This document shows positions 9,503 through 18,617 of a stretch of 57,904 bases of DNA, in pieces (the stretch's first letter is position 1; every line of letters starts with the position of its first letter). The notes below the pieces were generated by a model. The model saw nothing but the letters and a program-made list of their open reading frames with translations, did no database searches and was not told where the DNA came from. The DNA is from Acidobacteriota bacterium (GTDB lineage Bacteria; Acidobacteriota; Vicinamibacteria; Marinacidobacterales; SMYC01): contig SMYC01000159.1 in assembly GCA_004356105.1 (NCBI GenBank), positions 1 through 57,904 on the forward strand. Direction: 5' to 3'. A program made the translations under genes and the position numbers.

Positions 9503-10927
9503 ATGGACAACTTGAAGAACTTCTATATCGATGGCGCCTGGGTTTCCCCGCAGTCGGACCAGGTGTTTCCGGTGATGAATCCAGCCACCGAACAACAGGT
9601 TGGTGAGATCATCCTTGGCAACACTGAAGATGTGAATCGGGCTGTTGCGGCTGCCAAGAAAGCGTTTGTGACCTTCTCGCGCACAACGCAAGCAGAGCGT
9701 CTGCTACTGCTCGAGCTGCTGCTGAAAGCCACGCAAGGCAGACTCGAAGATCTGGCACACGCCATGAGCACAGAGATGGGTGCTCCAATAACCATGGCGC
9801 GCGAAGCTCAGGCGGACGCAGCCGTGGGGCACCTGAGCGGATACATCGAAGCGTTGACAACGCTGGAAGAGCGTACCACGCTCGCTAATGGCGATACTCA
9901 GCTACGCGAACCGATTGGAGTTTGCGGACTCATCACACCCTGGAACTGGCCAGTCAATCAGATTGCGCTCAAGGTCGTTCCGGCATTGGCAACCGGCTGT
10001 ACCTGCATTCTAAAGCCGTCAGAGCACACCCCGATATCGGCCGCTATCTATGCCGAGATCATTCATGAGGCAGGCTATCCGGCAGGCGTTTTCAACTTGA
10101 TTCACGGCGACGGCCCGACCGTGGGTGCCGCCTTGTCGCGTCATCGCGATATTCAGATGATCTCCTTCACTGGATCGACCCGGGCCGGCACCGCTGTGAC
10201 GAAAGATGCCGCGGAAACCGTCAAACGAGTAACCCTTGAGTTGGGTGGCAAGTCCCCGAACCTGGTGTTCGCTGATTGCGATCTGGAAGCCCGAGTGACG
10301 GCCTCGGTACAAGAGTGTTTCTTTAATACCGGTCAGTCTTGCGACGCACCGACCCGATTGCTGGTCGAGCGATCCTGTTATGACGAGGTGCTGGAGATTG
10401 CATGCAGAGCGGCCCTTGCTCAGGAAGTTGGCGATCCATCTGCCGATGGCGATCATCTCGGGCCGCTCTTTGACAAGATCCAGTTCGATCGAGTCCAGGC
10501 GCTGATTCAGATCGGGATCGACGAAGGCGCACGCCTGTTGGTTGGCGGCACGGGTAAACCCGAAGGGTTCGAAACAGGTTGGTATACGAAGCCAACCGTT
10601 TTCGCAGATGTGTGCAATTCCATGCGCATCGCGCAGGAAGAGATCTTTGGCCCGGTCTTGGTGATCATTCCTTTTGAGGACGAATCTGAAGCGATCGCGA
10701 TCGCCAACGATACGCCTTATGGCTTGGCAGCCTATCTGCAAACCGGTGACCCGGTGCGCGCTGAAAGAGTCGCCGCGCTGCTACTCGCGGGTGCCGTCCA
10801 TATCAATGGTGGCGGATTCAACTACGGCTCACCATTCGGTGGCTACAAGCAGTCGGGCAACGGGCGAGAGGGCGGCGAGAAGGGTCTGGAAGACTACCAG
10901 GAGATCAAGACGCTGCACTTTGGCTAA
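9503..10927 (+). CDS. NAD(P)-dependent aldehyde dehydrogenase
   Basis: A 474-aa cytosolic aldehyde dehydrogenase oxidising an aldehyde to its acid. It shows TPWNWP (about 152-157), the Rossmann FTGSTRAG, LELGGKSPN with general base Glu246, the catalytic cysteine in TGQSCDA (Cys280) and the C-terminal EEIFGPVL, PFGGYKQSGNGRE and GLEDY motifs. The substrate cannot be read from the sequence. The next gene, a dimethylglycine/sarcosine dehydrogenase type, suggests a methylated-amine or amino-aldehyde pathway. Base composition is more AT-rich than the flanks, in common with the next gene, suggesting both arrived together. Confidence 0.93.
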   Translation: MDNLKNFYIDGAWVSPQSDQVFPVMNPATEQQVGEIILGNTEDVNRAVAAAKKAFVTFSRTTQAERLLLLELLLKATQGRLEDLAHAMSTEMGAPITMAREAQADAAVGHLSGYIEALTTLEERTTLANGDTQLREPIGVCGLITPWNWPVNQIALKVVPALATGCTCILKPSEHTPISAAIYAEIIHEAGYPAGVFNLIHGDGPTVGAALSRHRDIQMISFTGSTRAGTAVTKDAAETVKRVTLELGGKSPNLVFADCDLEARVTASVQECFFNTGQSCDAPTRLLVERSCYDEVLEIACRAALAQEVGDPSADGDHLGPLFDKIQFDRVQALIQIGIDEGARLLVGGTGKPEGFETGWYTKPTVFADVCNSMRIAQEEIFGPVLVIIPFEDESEAIAIANDTPYGLAAYLQTGDPVRAERVAALLLAGAVHINGGGFNYGSPFGGYKQSGNGREGGEKGLEDYQEIKTLHFG

Positions 10928-11030
10928 GGCGACGGTGCTTGACTCGGCTTGTGTTGCTACGCGGCCTCTCTAATACGCGGCTGCGCCGAATTCGCAGCTA
11001 TATACCCGGCAACAAGAAGAAGAAAATAGG

Positions 11031-13451
11031 ATGAAGTCACATTCAAGAGTCGTAATCGTTGGCGGCGGAATGATGGGTGTTGGGTTGTTGTACCATCTGG
11101 CCTTAGAGGGATGGGACGAATGCATTCTGCTTGAAAAGGGTGAGTTGGCTTCCGGATCCACCTGGCATGCTGCAGGGCAGTGCCCCAGTTTTATTGGCAA
11201 CTACAGCCTGGCGCAGATACATCACTACAGCAATTCGCTCTATCCAAAACTTGAAGAGATGACTGGCCAGGCTACGGGCTGGCATGGATGTGGTGGGATT
11301 CGGTTCGCTACAACCAAAGAAGAGTTGGATTGGTTCCGCTATGTGGAGAGCATCTCTCGCAATGTTGGATTCAGGATGCAGATAGTCAGCCCGGAGGAGT
11401 GTCTGAAAATAAATCCCTTTGTTGACGTGGCAGGCGTCATTGCCGGCGCCTGGACATTGGATGACGGGCATGTTGATCCTTCGGGCTGCTGCAATGCCTT
11501 GGCCATTGGCGCACGTAAACTGGGAGCAGACATAATTCGTGGCAATCGTGTGACCGATATTCAGTTGCGCCCAAGTGGAGAATGGGAAGTCGTTACAGAG
11601 CAAGGAAACATTATTTGTGAGCAAGTCGTCAACGCAGGGGGATGTTATGCAGACAGGATCGGTGCCTGGGTTGGTATCGACGTCCCGTACGTCAATTTAA
11701 GACACCAATATGTTGTTACTGAGCCCATAGATGAATTCCTGAACAGGGAGGAGGAGATGCCTGTGACACGGGATCCATTTTGCTCAGCCTATTACCGGCA
11801 GGAACAGAAATCTGGTCTGATCGGGTTGTACGAAACCGGTTCACGAGAGGCCTGGCCTGACAAAGAAGGACAGGATTGGAACGCCGAGAACGAGTTGTTT
11901 CACGAGGAACTGGAACCGATCATGCCCTGGTTGGAACGTGTGAGGGCTCGAGTGCCGATCTTTGCAGATGCAGGATTGGCAAAAGTCATCAACGGAGCAA
12001 TCTCGCACACACCCGATGATAACCCGTTAGTTGGCCCGGCAGCAGGAGTTCGAAATTTCTGGCTCTGTTGCGGCTCCAGTCTTGGGATCGCTCAAGGTGC
12101 TGGTTGTGGAAAATATCTAGCTCAATGGATGGTCCACGGAGAATCTGAAATCAACATGGCTAGTATAGATCCACGTCGTTTTGGCTCTTACGCTGACAAA
12201 GCGTACAACCTAGCCAGAGGACATGAATCCTATGCGAAGATGTTCGTTCTGCAACTGCCCGGAGAAGAACGCCCTGCTGGTCGACCTGCCCGTACAACAC
12301 CAATGTATGAAAAACTAAAGGCGAAAGGAGCCGTGTATACCGAAGCATTTGGTTGGGAGCGGCCCAAATGGTTCTCTCTGGACGGGCGTGAAGAGAAGTG
12401 TGGATTTCGGCACAGCAACGTTTTTGAAGTTGTCGCCGCAGAGTGCAAAGCAGTCAGAGAACGAGTCGCTGTGCTGGAGTTATCCAGCTTTGCGAAGTAC
12501 GAAGTAAGAGGAGCAGATGCAGAGAAGTTTCTCAACAGGGTGTGTGCCAATAGAATGCCCCTCCGTGATGGCCGTATTGTTCTGGCGCATCTCTTAACAG
12601 AGCATGGCCGAATCGAGAACGAATTCACGATTACCCGACTGGCTGACGATCATTTCTATCTGCTCTCTGCAGCAGTATCCGAGCTTCGGGATTTCGATCT
12701 ACTGAACAAACGGATTCTCGAGACAGAGAATGTTACAGTCACAAACATCAGTGACGACTGGGGTGTTCTGGTGCTGGCCGGCCCGCGATCCAGGGAAGTG
12801 CTTGCAAAAGTTACTCATGCTGATTTGCGGAATGAACAGTTTCGATGGCTTACTGCCCAGGCTATTGAGGTGGCAGGAATCGAACTGCGAGCGCTCAGGC
12901 TCAATTATGTTGGTGAATTGGGTTGGGAGTTACATGTGCCCATGAATCAACTTGAGCCGCTCTATGATGCGATTTGGTCCGCCGGGGAATCGTTTGGTAT
13001 CGCCGATTTCGGTGTCTACGCTGTGAACAGTTTGCGCATGGAAAAGGCTTATCGTGCCTATGGATCTGAATTGACCACTGAGATCACAATGATCGATGCC
13101 GATATGGAACGTTTCGTAAAATTTGAAAAGGAACATTTCGCGGGCAAGGAAGCCTTGCTCAAACGCAAAGCAGAGGGAAGTGATTTTCAATTGATCTATG
13201 CCCAGGTAGCTTCAAGCGACTCTGATATTCGAGGCGGCGAACCTGTGCTTGACGGCGAGTCAGTGATTGGAGTGACGACTTCGGGGGCGTATGGCCATAC
13301 AGTGGGAAAACAACTGATATTCGCTTATGTGAAGCCTGTAAATGGCGCGCCAAATTCGACCTTCGATATCGAAATCCTCGGAAAACGCTACCATGCTGAA
13401 GTTCTGTCCGAACCCATTTTTGATCCGAAGAACGAACGGCTAAGATCTTGA
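11031..13451 (+). CDS. Dimethylglycine/sarcosine dehydrogenase-type FAD-GcvT oxidoreductase
   Basis: An 806-aa two-part enzyme. The N-terminal half is a DAAO-fold flavoprotein with VVIVGGGMMGVGLLYHL (residues 7-23) and SGSTWHAAG, in which His46 matches the histidine that binds FAD covalently in DMGDH and SARDH. The C-terminal half (from about residue 430) is a GcvT/aminomethyltransferase fold (YEVRGADAEKFLNR, YVGELGWELHVP) that passes the methyl-derived formaldehyde to tetrahydrofolate. It would demethylate dimethylglycine, sarcosine or a similar N-methyl compound. Codon use is visibly AT-richer (many AAA, GAA, TTT) than the flanking genes. The 103-bp leader after the aldehyde dehydrogenase shows no clear terminator. 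Confidence 0.9.
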   Translation: MKSHSRVVIVGGGMMGVGLLYHLALEGWDECILLEKGELASGSTWHAAGQCPSFIGNYSLAQIHHYSNSLYPKLEEMTGQATGWHGCGGIRFATTKEELDWFRYVESISRNVGFRMQIVSPEECLKINPFVDVAGVIAGAWTLDDGHVDPSGCCNALAIGARKLGADIIRGNRVTDIQLRPSGEWEVVTEQGNIICEQVVNAGGCYADRIGAWVGIDVPYVNLRHQYVVTEPIDEFLNREEEMPVTRDPFCSAYYRQEQKSGLIGLYETGSREAWPDKEGQDWNAENELFHEELEPIMPWLERVRARVPIFADAGLAKVINGAISHTPDDNPLVGPAAGVRNFWLCCGSSLGIAQGAGCGKYLAQWMVHGESEINMASIDPRRFGSYADKAYNLARGHESYAKMFVLQLPGEERPAGRPARTTPMYEKLKAKGAVYTEAFGWERPKWFSLDGREEKCGFRHSNVFEVVAAECKAVRERVAVLELSSFAKYEVRGADAEKFLNRVCANRMPLRDGRIVLAHLLTEHGRIENEFTITRLADDHFYLLSAAVSELRDFDLLNKRILETENVTVTNISDDWGVLVLAGPRSREVLAKVTHADLRNEQFRWLTAQAIEVAGIELRALRLNYVGELGWELHVPMNQLEPLYDAIWSAGESFGIADFGVYAVNSLRMEKAYRAYGSELTTEITMIDADMERFVKFEKEHFAGKEALLKRKAEGSDFQLIYAQVASSDSDIRGGEPVLDGESVIGVTTSGAYGHTVGKQLIFAYVKPVNGAPNSTFDIEILGKRYHAEVLSEPIFDPKNERLRS

Positions 13452-13498
13452 GTCCTGGGAGAATTAGCATCGATAATGATCTCTACCTCTTTCCAGGA

Positions 13499-16069
13499 TT
13501 ACGGAGAGAGCGAGCTCCGAGGCTCTCGAAACGGGATGGCTCGACGGTAGAGCGCGATCCGCGCTCTGATCTCGTCCGCCAGCCGTGACTCTCCTGGCCG
13601 GGCCAGCTCAGCCGCTTGTTCGGCCGTGGTAACGGCCCGCTCGAAATCGCCCCTCGAAGCATACGCGGCAGCCAACGTATCCAGAACAACCGGCTGGCGA
13701 TGACCGGTCAGCTCGGCGGCACGTTGGGCGAGCCTCACGGCCTCCTGCGGCCTCCGCAGCTCGGCATCGGGATGTGTGGCCAGGATCCAGGCAATCTCGG
13801 CCATCGGCTCGGTCCAGACGGGCCTTTGCTCGAGAGCGGCGCGGAAATGCGCTAGAGGCTCGTCGCGCCCGCCCGTCATGCGAAGCGCCATGCCGAGATT
13901 GTTATGCGCTTGCGCAAGCTCCGGGTCCGCTTCGAGAGCACGACGAAAATGGAGGATGGCTTCATCGACGCGCCCCTGCGATCCCAAGAGGCTCCCCAGA
14001 TTGTTGTGCGCGGTTGCGAGCTCGGGATCGATGGTCAAGGCCTGGCGATAGGCGTAAGCGGCCTCTTCGATCCTACCTTGCCGCTTGAGCGTCACGCCCA
14101 GCTCGTCGTGAGCGAGCGCGAGCTTCGGGTCGCTCTGCAGTGCGGCTTGGAGCTCCGCGACAGCGTCCTCCGTCTGCCCCTGCTCCCTCAAGGCTACGCC
14201 TAGCCAGACCCGCACCTCGGCCCGCTCAGGCTCTATCCGGAGCGCCTCTCGAAAGCGCTCGATAGCCTCGTCCAGCTTCCCTTGCTTTACCCGCACCACT
14301 CCTAGCTCGGCGATGGATTTGACGCGCCCCGGCTCCACGGTCGCGACTTCCACCAGAAGCGCTGCCGCCTCATCGAGATGCCCCTGATCGGCGAGGACCT
14401 CTGCGAGGCTGGCTTTTGCTTCTATGAAGTCGGGTTTGATCTCGATGGCTCTACGGAAGTGGAGGACAGCCTCGTCCGGCTCGCCGAGCAGCTCGAGCGC
14501 TCCGGCCAGCCCGAAATGGGCGTCCCCGTTCTCCGAATCCAGCTCGATGGCTCGAGAGTAAGCATCCTTGGCCGAGCTCGGCTCGTCCTGTGCCAGGGCG
14601 ATTCTAGCCATTTGAAGGTGCCCGAAGACATAGTGCGGCCTCTCGCGCAGCATCCGTTCACAAAGGGACCGGGCCTCGTCGTAATCCCCTTGACGAACGA
14701 GCTCGGTCAATCGTTGATCCGTCTCGTAGAACTCGATCAAGTCTTTGGGATCTTCCTTGTCCTCATCGAAACGAAGCTCTGCTGTCGTGGGCCTCCGGGC
14801 AAGATAGCCGAGAGCCTCCAGACGTCGCAGCGAGGCGTCGTCGAGCTCGATCTGACTCTCTCGTTCCCTACGGTTGTGAGACTCCAGAATCTCGGACAGG
14901 CGTGTTCTCATTGCATTGGCGAGCTCCGCCTCTTGCTCGACGACGTTGTTCAGCTCCTTGGGATCCTTCTCCAAGTCGTACAGCTCCGGCCGCGTCGTTT
15001 GGATGTATTTCCACCTCTGGGTCACGAGTCCAAAGAGCGCATTCGCGCCGTAATACCGCGTCGGGGCCAAGCTCTCTGCATAGAAGTGTCTGGCTCTCGT
15101 TGGAGCGGCGGGCTCTCCCATGAGCCAGGCCGACAGGTCTTCGCCCTGAACGTGGGGCGGTGGGTCAATGTCGATGAGGCCAGCAATCGTCGGCACGATG
15201 TCAATCAGGCCCACCATCGACTCCACTTCCCTGCGCTCGGTGCGACCCGGCACTTTGAAGATGAGAGGCACGCGGAGTGCGCTTTGGTAGATGAAGTAGC
15301 TGTGGGTGACTTCACCATGCTCGCCAAGCATTTCGCCGTGATCGCCTGTGATGATGACCAAGGTTGTATCGGCGAGTCCTAAATCTTCCAGTTTCTCCAT
15401 AACTTGGCCGATGCAGTGATCAACAAAGGCGACCTCACCAGCATAGAGATCGTCGGCGAATCGCGAAGCGAATGGCTCGGGCGGGTCGTAGTCGGCGTGT
15501 ACGTCGTAGTAATGGAGAAGCAAAAAGAAGCGGTGGTCGCGGTTCTCTTCGAGCCACTCTATCCCCAGGCGTGTGGTTTCGTCCCCTTTCCGTTCGCTCA
15601 AGTCGAGGATCTTGTGCTCCTCCTCGAACTGATCGTTGTAAGTGTCGAAGCCCTGGCTCAAGTTGAACTTCGAGTCCAGAACGAAGCTGCTGACGATGGC
15701 CCCGGTCGCAAAGCCCCGCTCTTTGAGCATCTCCGCGAGGGTGACGTTCGAGTCGAGCAGACGGTAATTAAGATTATCGTGAACGGCGTGGAACGGGGGT
15801 ATGGTCCCCGTCAGCATCGAGCTGTGAGCGGGCAGGGTGATGGGAATGGGTGAAACGACGTTCTTGAAAAGGACGCCTTCTTCCGCGATAGCGTCAATAT
15901 TTGGGCTGGTTTCACGAGAAAAGCCGTAACTGCTCAGGTAGTCTGCCCTCAGCGTATCGATACTAATGAGCAAAACGTTCCGAATCTCGGGCTGAGGGGG
16001 ACCGCACGAGAACAGAAGTGCTGCGGCGATGATTAGTGCTGCAAGCAATCGGACGAGGCTATGCATCAA
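13499..16069 (-). CDS. Sulfatase-fold lipoprotein with C-terminal TPR array
   Basis: An 856-aa protein with a lipobox near residue 22 (LLFSC), an alkaline-phosphatase/sulfatase superfamily catalytic domain (about 30-400) and a long tetratricopeptide array (about 440-830; repeats such as HNNLGSLLGSQGRVDEAILH). Metal motifs are present: ISIDTLRADYL, GDHGEMLGEHG and HSYF. The nucleophile loop reads PITLPAHSSMLTG, so it lacks the CxPxR or SxPxR formylglycine signature; Thr is the likely nucleophile, as in phosphatase, phosphodiesterase or phosphotransferase branches. It is probably anchored in the periplasm or outer membrane with the TPRs binding a partner. It is convergent with the preceding dehydrogenase gene. 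Confidence 0.88.
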   Translation of the reverse strand: MMHSLVRLLAALIIAAALLFSCGPPQPEIRNVLLISIDTLRADYLSSYGFSRETSPNIDAIAEEGVLFKNVVSPIPITLPAHSSMLTGTIPPFHAVHDNLNYRLLDSNVTLAEMLKERGFATGAIVSSFVLDSKFNLSQGFDTYNDQFEEEHKILDLSERKGDETTRLGIEWLEENRDHRFFLLLHYYDVHADYDPPEPFASRFADDLYAGEVAFVDHCIGQVMEKLEDLGLADTTLVIITGDHGEMLGEHGEVTHSYFIYQSALRVPLIFKVPGRTERREVESMVGLIDIVPTIAGLIDIDPPPHVQGEDLSAWLMGEPAAPTRARHFYAESLAPTRYYGANALFGLVTQRWKYIQTTRPELYDLEKDPKELNNVVEQEAELANAMRTRLSEILESHNRRERESQIELDDASLRRLEALGYLARRPTTAELRFDEDKEDPKDLIEFYETDQRLTELVRQGDYDEARSLCERMLRERPHYVFGHLQMARIALAQDEPSSAKDAYSRAIELDSENGDAHFGLAGALELLGEPDEAVLHFRRAIEIKPDFIEAKASLAEVLADQGHLDEAAALLVEVATVEPGRVKSIAELGVVRVKQGKLDEAIERFREALRIEPERAEVRVWLGVALREQGQTEDAVAELQAALQSDPKLALAHDELGVTLKRQGRIEEAAYAYRQALTIDPELATAHNNLGSLLGSQGRVDEAILHFRRALEADPELAQAHNNLGMALRMTGGRDEPLAHFRAALEQRPVWTEPMAEIAWILATHPDAELRRPQEAVRLAQRAAELTGHRQPVVLDTLAAAYASRGDFERAVTTAEQAAELARPGESRLADEIRARIALYRRAIPFREPRSSLSP

Positions 16070-16151
16070 CGAAGTTCTCGCGTCACACTCTACTTCCCAC
16101 GGACGTCTCCGACAACGGGGCGCAAGGGCCGCAGATTTCTGAAGTCACGCT

Positions 16152-16332
16152 ATTGCATATGAACAGTTGGCGCAATCACGACGACTCCAGGCGTCTCCGC
16201 GTGCTCAATTTTGAAGTGTGACGGCCGAGCCCGGTCCGCTGCGGCGCAGACGATACAGGGGACTAGGCGTTGGCTCCGTCGCGCGCTTCGACTACAATCG
16301 CCGCTCTAATCGAGCATGGGGGTAGGTAAATG
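16152..16332 (+). repeat. Diverged promoter-block repeat, copy A
   Basis: This stretch aligns with 22109-22322 over most of its length. Shared blocks include TATGAAC, GACTCCA-G-GTCTCCG-GTGCTCAATTTT, GTGTGACGG, and a long near-identical run around the promoter (cgcgcttcgactacaatc). Copy A lacks the palindromic insert present in copy B. It lies upstream of the SpdH-like gene with a leader of about 100 nt between repeat end and start codon. The remaining gap bases (16070-16151 and 16333-16438) hold no gene. Confidence 0.85.
16270..16298 (+). promoter_or_regulatory. Sigma-70-type promoter of the SpdH-like gene (repeat A)
   Basis: TTGGCT (16270-16275) and TACAAT (16293-16298) are separated by exactly 17 bp. 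The same arrangement with the same spacing is preserved in repeat copy B, so the element is conserved while surrounding bases drift. It would start transcription near 16305, giving a 5' leader of about 130 nt. The -10 matches consensus at five of six positions; the -35 is weaker. Confidence 0.6.
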
Positions 16333-16438
16333 GGACCTCGTTTGGTGAAAAAGCAACCTGGAACAGAGGACTACCAGCTTGGGCGTCTAGAAAAGTCGGC
16401 TTTCCACAGCAGTTCCCGCTTAGAGAATCGGAGTGACT

Positions 16439-18430
16439 ATGTCTAGGAGTAAAGATCGTGAGCTGGGGATGCAGCGGGATATCACCCGGCGCGACTTCGT
16501 CAATGGCGTGGCGGTTGCCGTCGGAGGGTCGCTCATAGCACCTGGCTGGCTCTCGGCGCGCGAGGGCACCCCCCAAGCGTCCGACCAGCAGGATAACTAT
16601 CCGCCAGCCCGGACAGGAATGCGCGGAAGTCACGCCGGTTCCTTCGAAGTCGCCCATGCGCTCCGAGATGGGAACACATGGACCGATGTCGCCGACACGG
16701 GTGAGCACTACGACCTCGTGGTGGTCGGAGCGGGGCTGAGCGGACTCTCGGCAGCCTATTTCTTCTTGACCTCGGCTGGCCGCGGCGCACGCGTGCTGGT
16801 CCTCGACAACCATGATGACTTCGGCGGCCACGCCAAGCGGAACGAGTTGACCTACCAAGGCCGCACGCTGATGCTGAACGGGGGCACGTCGTACCTCGAA
16901 TCCGTGCGCCAATACAGCACGGTTGCGAGGACCCTCCTCGCTGCGATCGGCATCGACGTGGAAGCTGCGCTTGCCACCAGCAATGCGGGCTTAGGGCTCT
17001 ACCGATCGATGGGCCTCGGTCACGCCACGTTCTTCGCGAAAGAGGTGTTCGGCGAGGATCGGCTCGTGAAGGGACGAGGAGGCGAAGAGGGATCCGGGTG
17101 GGCCGATTGGCTTGCGAGGACCCCGCTCTCTCCGGACGCACGGAGGGACATAGCAAGGCTCTACGATGACGATGAGAACCCGGACTATATGCCCGGATTG
17201 TCGGATGTGGACAAGAAGGAGCGCCTGGCACGGATCAGTTATCGGGACTTCCTCCGCGATTTCGCCAAAGTTCATCCTCATGTGATCGAGTTCTTCAACG
17301 ACGGCCCGAAGGACAGTTTCTGCGTGGGCGTCGACGGCTATCCTTCTCTCTACGGATGGGCGCAGGGCTATCCCGGCTTCCAGGGGATGAACCTCGAGCC
17401 TCTACCCCCGGTCGGCCCTCTCAGTCACATCGGAGGTGGACAACACGGTCGCGAGAGCGAGTGGAACCCCGGACCGGACCTATACTTTCCCGACGGGAAC
17501 GCGACGGTCGCTCGGCTCTTGGTTCGGGCCATGATTCCCGATGCTCTTCCGGGGAGCTCGCTCGAGGACTCGATGCTGGCCCGCCTCGCGTACGACCGGA
17601 TCGACCGCAAGGGCGCAGACGCCCGCATTCGTCTCAACAGCACCGTCGTCTCTGTCCGTCACCTGGGCGATCCCGACGCGGCCCGTGAGGTCGAGATCTC
17701 TTATGTGCGCGGAGGCAAAGCCGAGAAGGTACGGGCGGATCACTGTGTGATGGCGTGCTACAACGGGGTTATCCCGCACCTCGTCCCCGAGATGTCGGAC
17801 GAACAGAAGGCGGCGCTCATGTATGGCGTCAAGATGCCCATCGTCTACTCGAACGTCCTCATCCGTCAATGGACGGCCTTCAAGAACCTGGGCATCTGGG
17901 AAGCGACCACTCCGGGGATGTACCACTTCGGCGTCCACCTGGGCCGGGCGGTGCAGTTTGGTGACTACACACCCTCGAAAACACCGGATGAGCCGATGAT
18001 TCTTAACATGACCAGGGTCCCTTGCGCTCCTGGACGCCCGAAAAAGGAACAGCATCGCATCGGGCAAGCCGATCTATTGGCCGCGACTTTCGAAACCTTT
18101 GAGCGGAACATCCGGGACCAACTCGGTCGCATTCTGGAGGGTGGGGGTTTCGACCCGTCGCGCGACATCGCCGCTATCACCGTCAATCGCTGGCCGCACG
18201 GCTATGCTTATAGCTACGACACCTTGAACGATCCGATCGAGTGGGCGCTGTTCGACCCCGACGATCGGCCGTGCGTGATCGGGAGACGGCGATTCGGTCG
18301 GATTTCCATCGCCAACTCCGATGCAGCGGCCTCGACGCACACCGATTCGGCCATCGACGAGGCGCATCGCGCGGCCCGGGAGCAGCTAATCGTTCGAAGC
18401 CGGGCCCGCCACAGGAAGAAGCCGGCATGA
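16439..18430 (+). CDS. Tat-exported FAD oxidoreductase, spermidine dehydrogenase (SpdH)-like
   Basis: A 663-aa flavoprotein with a twin-arginine signal (ITRRDFVNGVAVAVGGSLIA) and, after an exported linker with RGSHAGSFEVAHAL, a Rossmann FAD motif VVVGAGLSGLSAAYF (about residue 97) and LDNHDDFGGHAKRNE. The N-terminal pattern and this whole block fit the periplasmic SpdH-type amine oxidoreductases, which cleave spermidine; substrate assignment is family inference. I chose the ATG at 16439 because GGAG lies 5 nt upstream and the conserved RELGM stretch precedes the RR motif; a GTG at 16433 is possible. A PuuR-like regulator and an aminotransferase remnant nearby support a polyamine or amine theme. 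Confidence 0.7.
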   Translation: MSRSKDRELGMQRDITRRDFVNGVAVAVGGSLIAPGWLSAREGTPQASDQQDNYPPARTGMRGSHAGSFEVAHALRDGNTWTDVADTGEHYDLVVVGAGLSGLSAAYFFLTSAGRGARVLVLDNHDDFGGHAKRNELTYQGRTLMLNGGTSYLESVRQYSTVARTLLAAIGIDVEAALATSNAGLGLYRSMGLGHATFFAKEVFGEDRLVKGRGGEEGSGWADWLARTPLSPDARRDIARLYDDDENPDYMPGLSDVDKKERLARISYRDFLRDFAKVHPHVIEFFNDGPKDSFCVGVDGYPSLYGWAQGYPGFQGMNLEPLPPVGPLSHIGGGQHGRESEWNPGPDLYFPDGNATVARLLVRAMIPDALPGSSLEDSMLARLAYDRIDRKGADARIRLNSTVVSVRHLGDPDAAREVEISYVRGGKAEKVRADHCVMACYNGVIPHLVPEMSDEQKAALMYGVKMPIVYSNVLIRQWTAFKNLGIWEATTPGMYHFGVHLGRAVQFGDYTPSKTPDEPMILNMTRVPCAPGRPKKEQHRIGQADLLAATFETFERNIRDQLGRILEGGGFDPSRDIAAITVNRWPHGYAYSYDTLNDPIEWALFDPDDRPCVIGRRRFGRISIANSDAAASTHTDSAIDEAHRAAREQLIVRSRARHRKKPA

Positions 18431-18617
18431 AGCCCGTCTCGGGTTTCCGGATGTAACTGCTTCTACAGGCCGTGCTAGCAGGAAGCGCGCCGGTACCGAC
18501 GGCCCAGCCACCTCGTGAACGTGACTGCAAGACTTTCAGAGCCTCATCACCGAAGCTGGCGCGCTTCCCTGTAATCACCTTTACATGTCAGGCCTCTACT
18601 GGCGTTTCACGGCAAGC

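Noticed and set aside
13453-13498. TCCTGG...CCAGGA inverted repeat between convergent genes
   Set aside because: The arms are only 6 bp and about 34 bp apart with no T-run, so a terminator is not supported.
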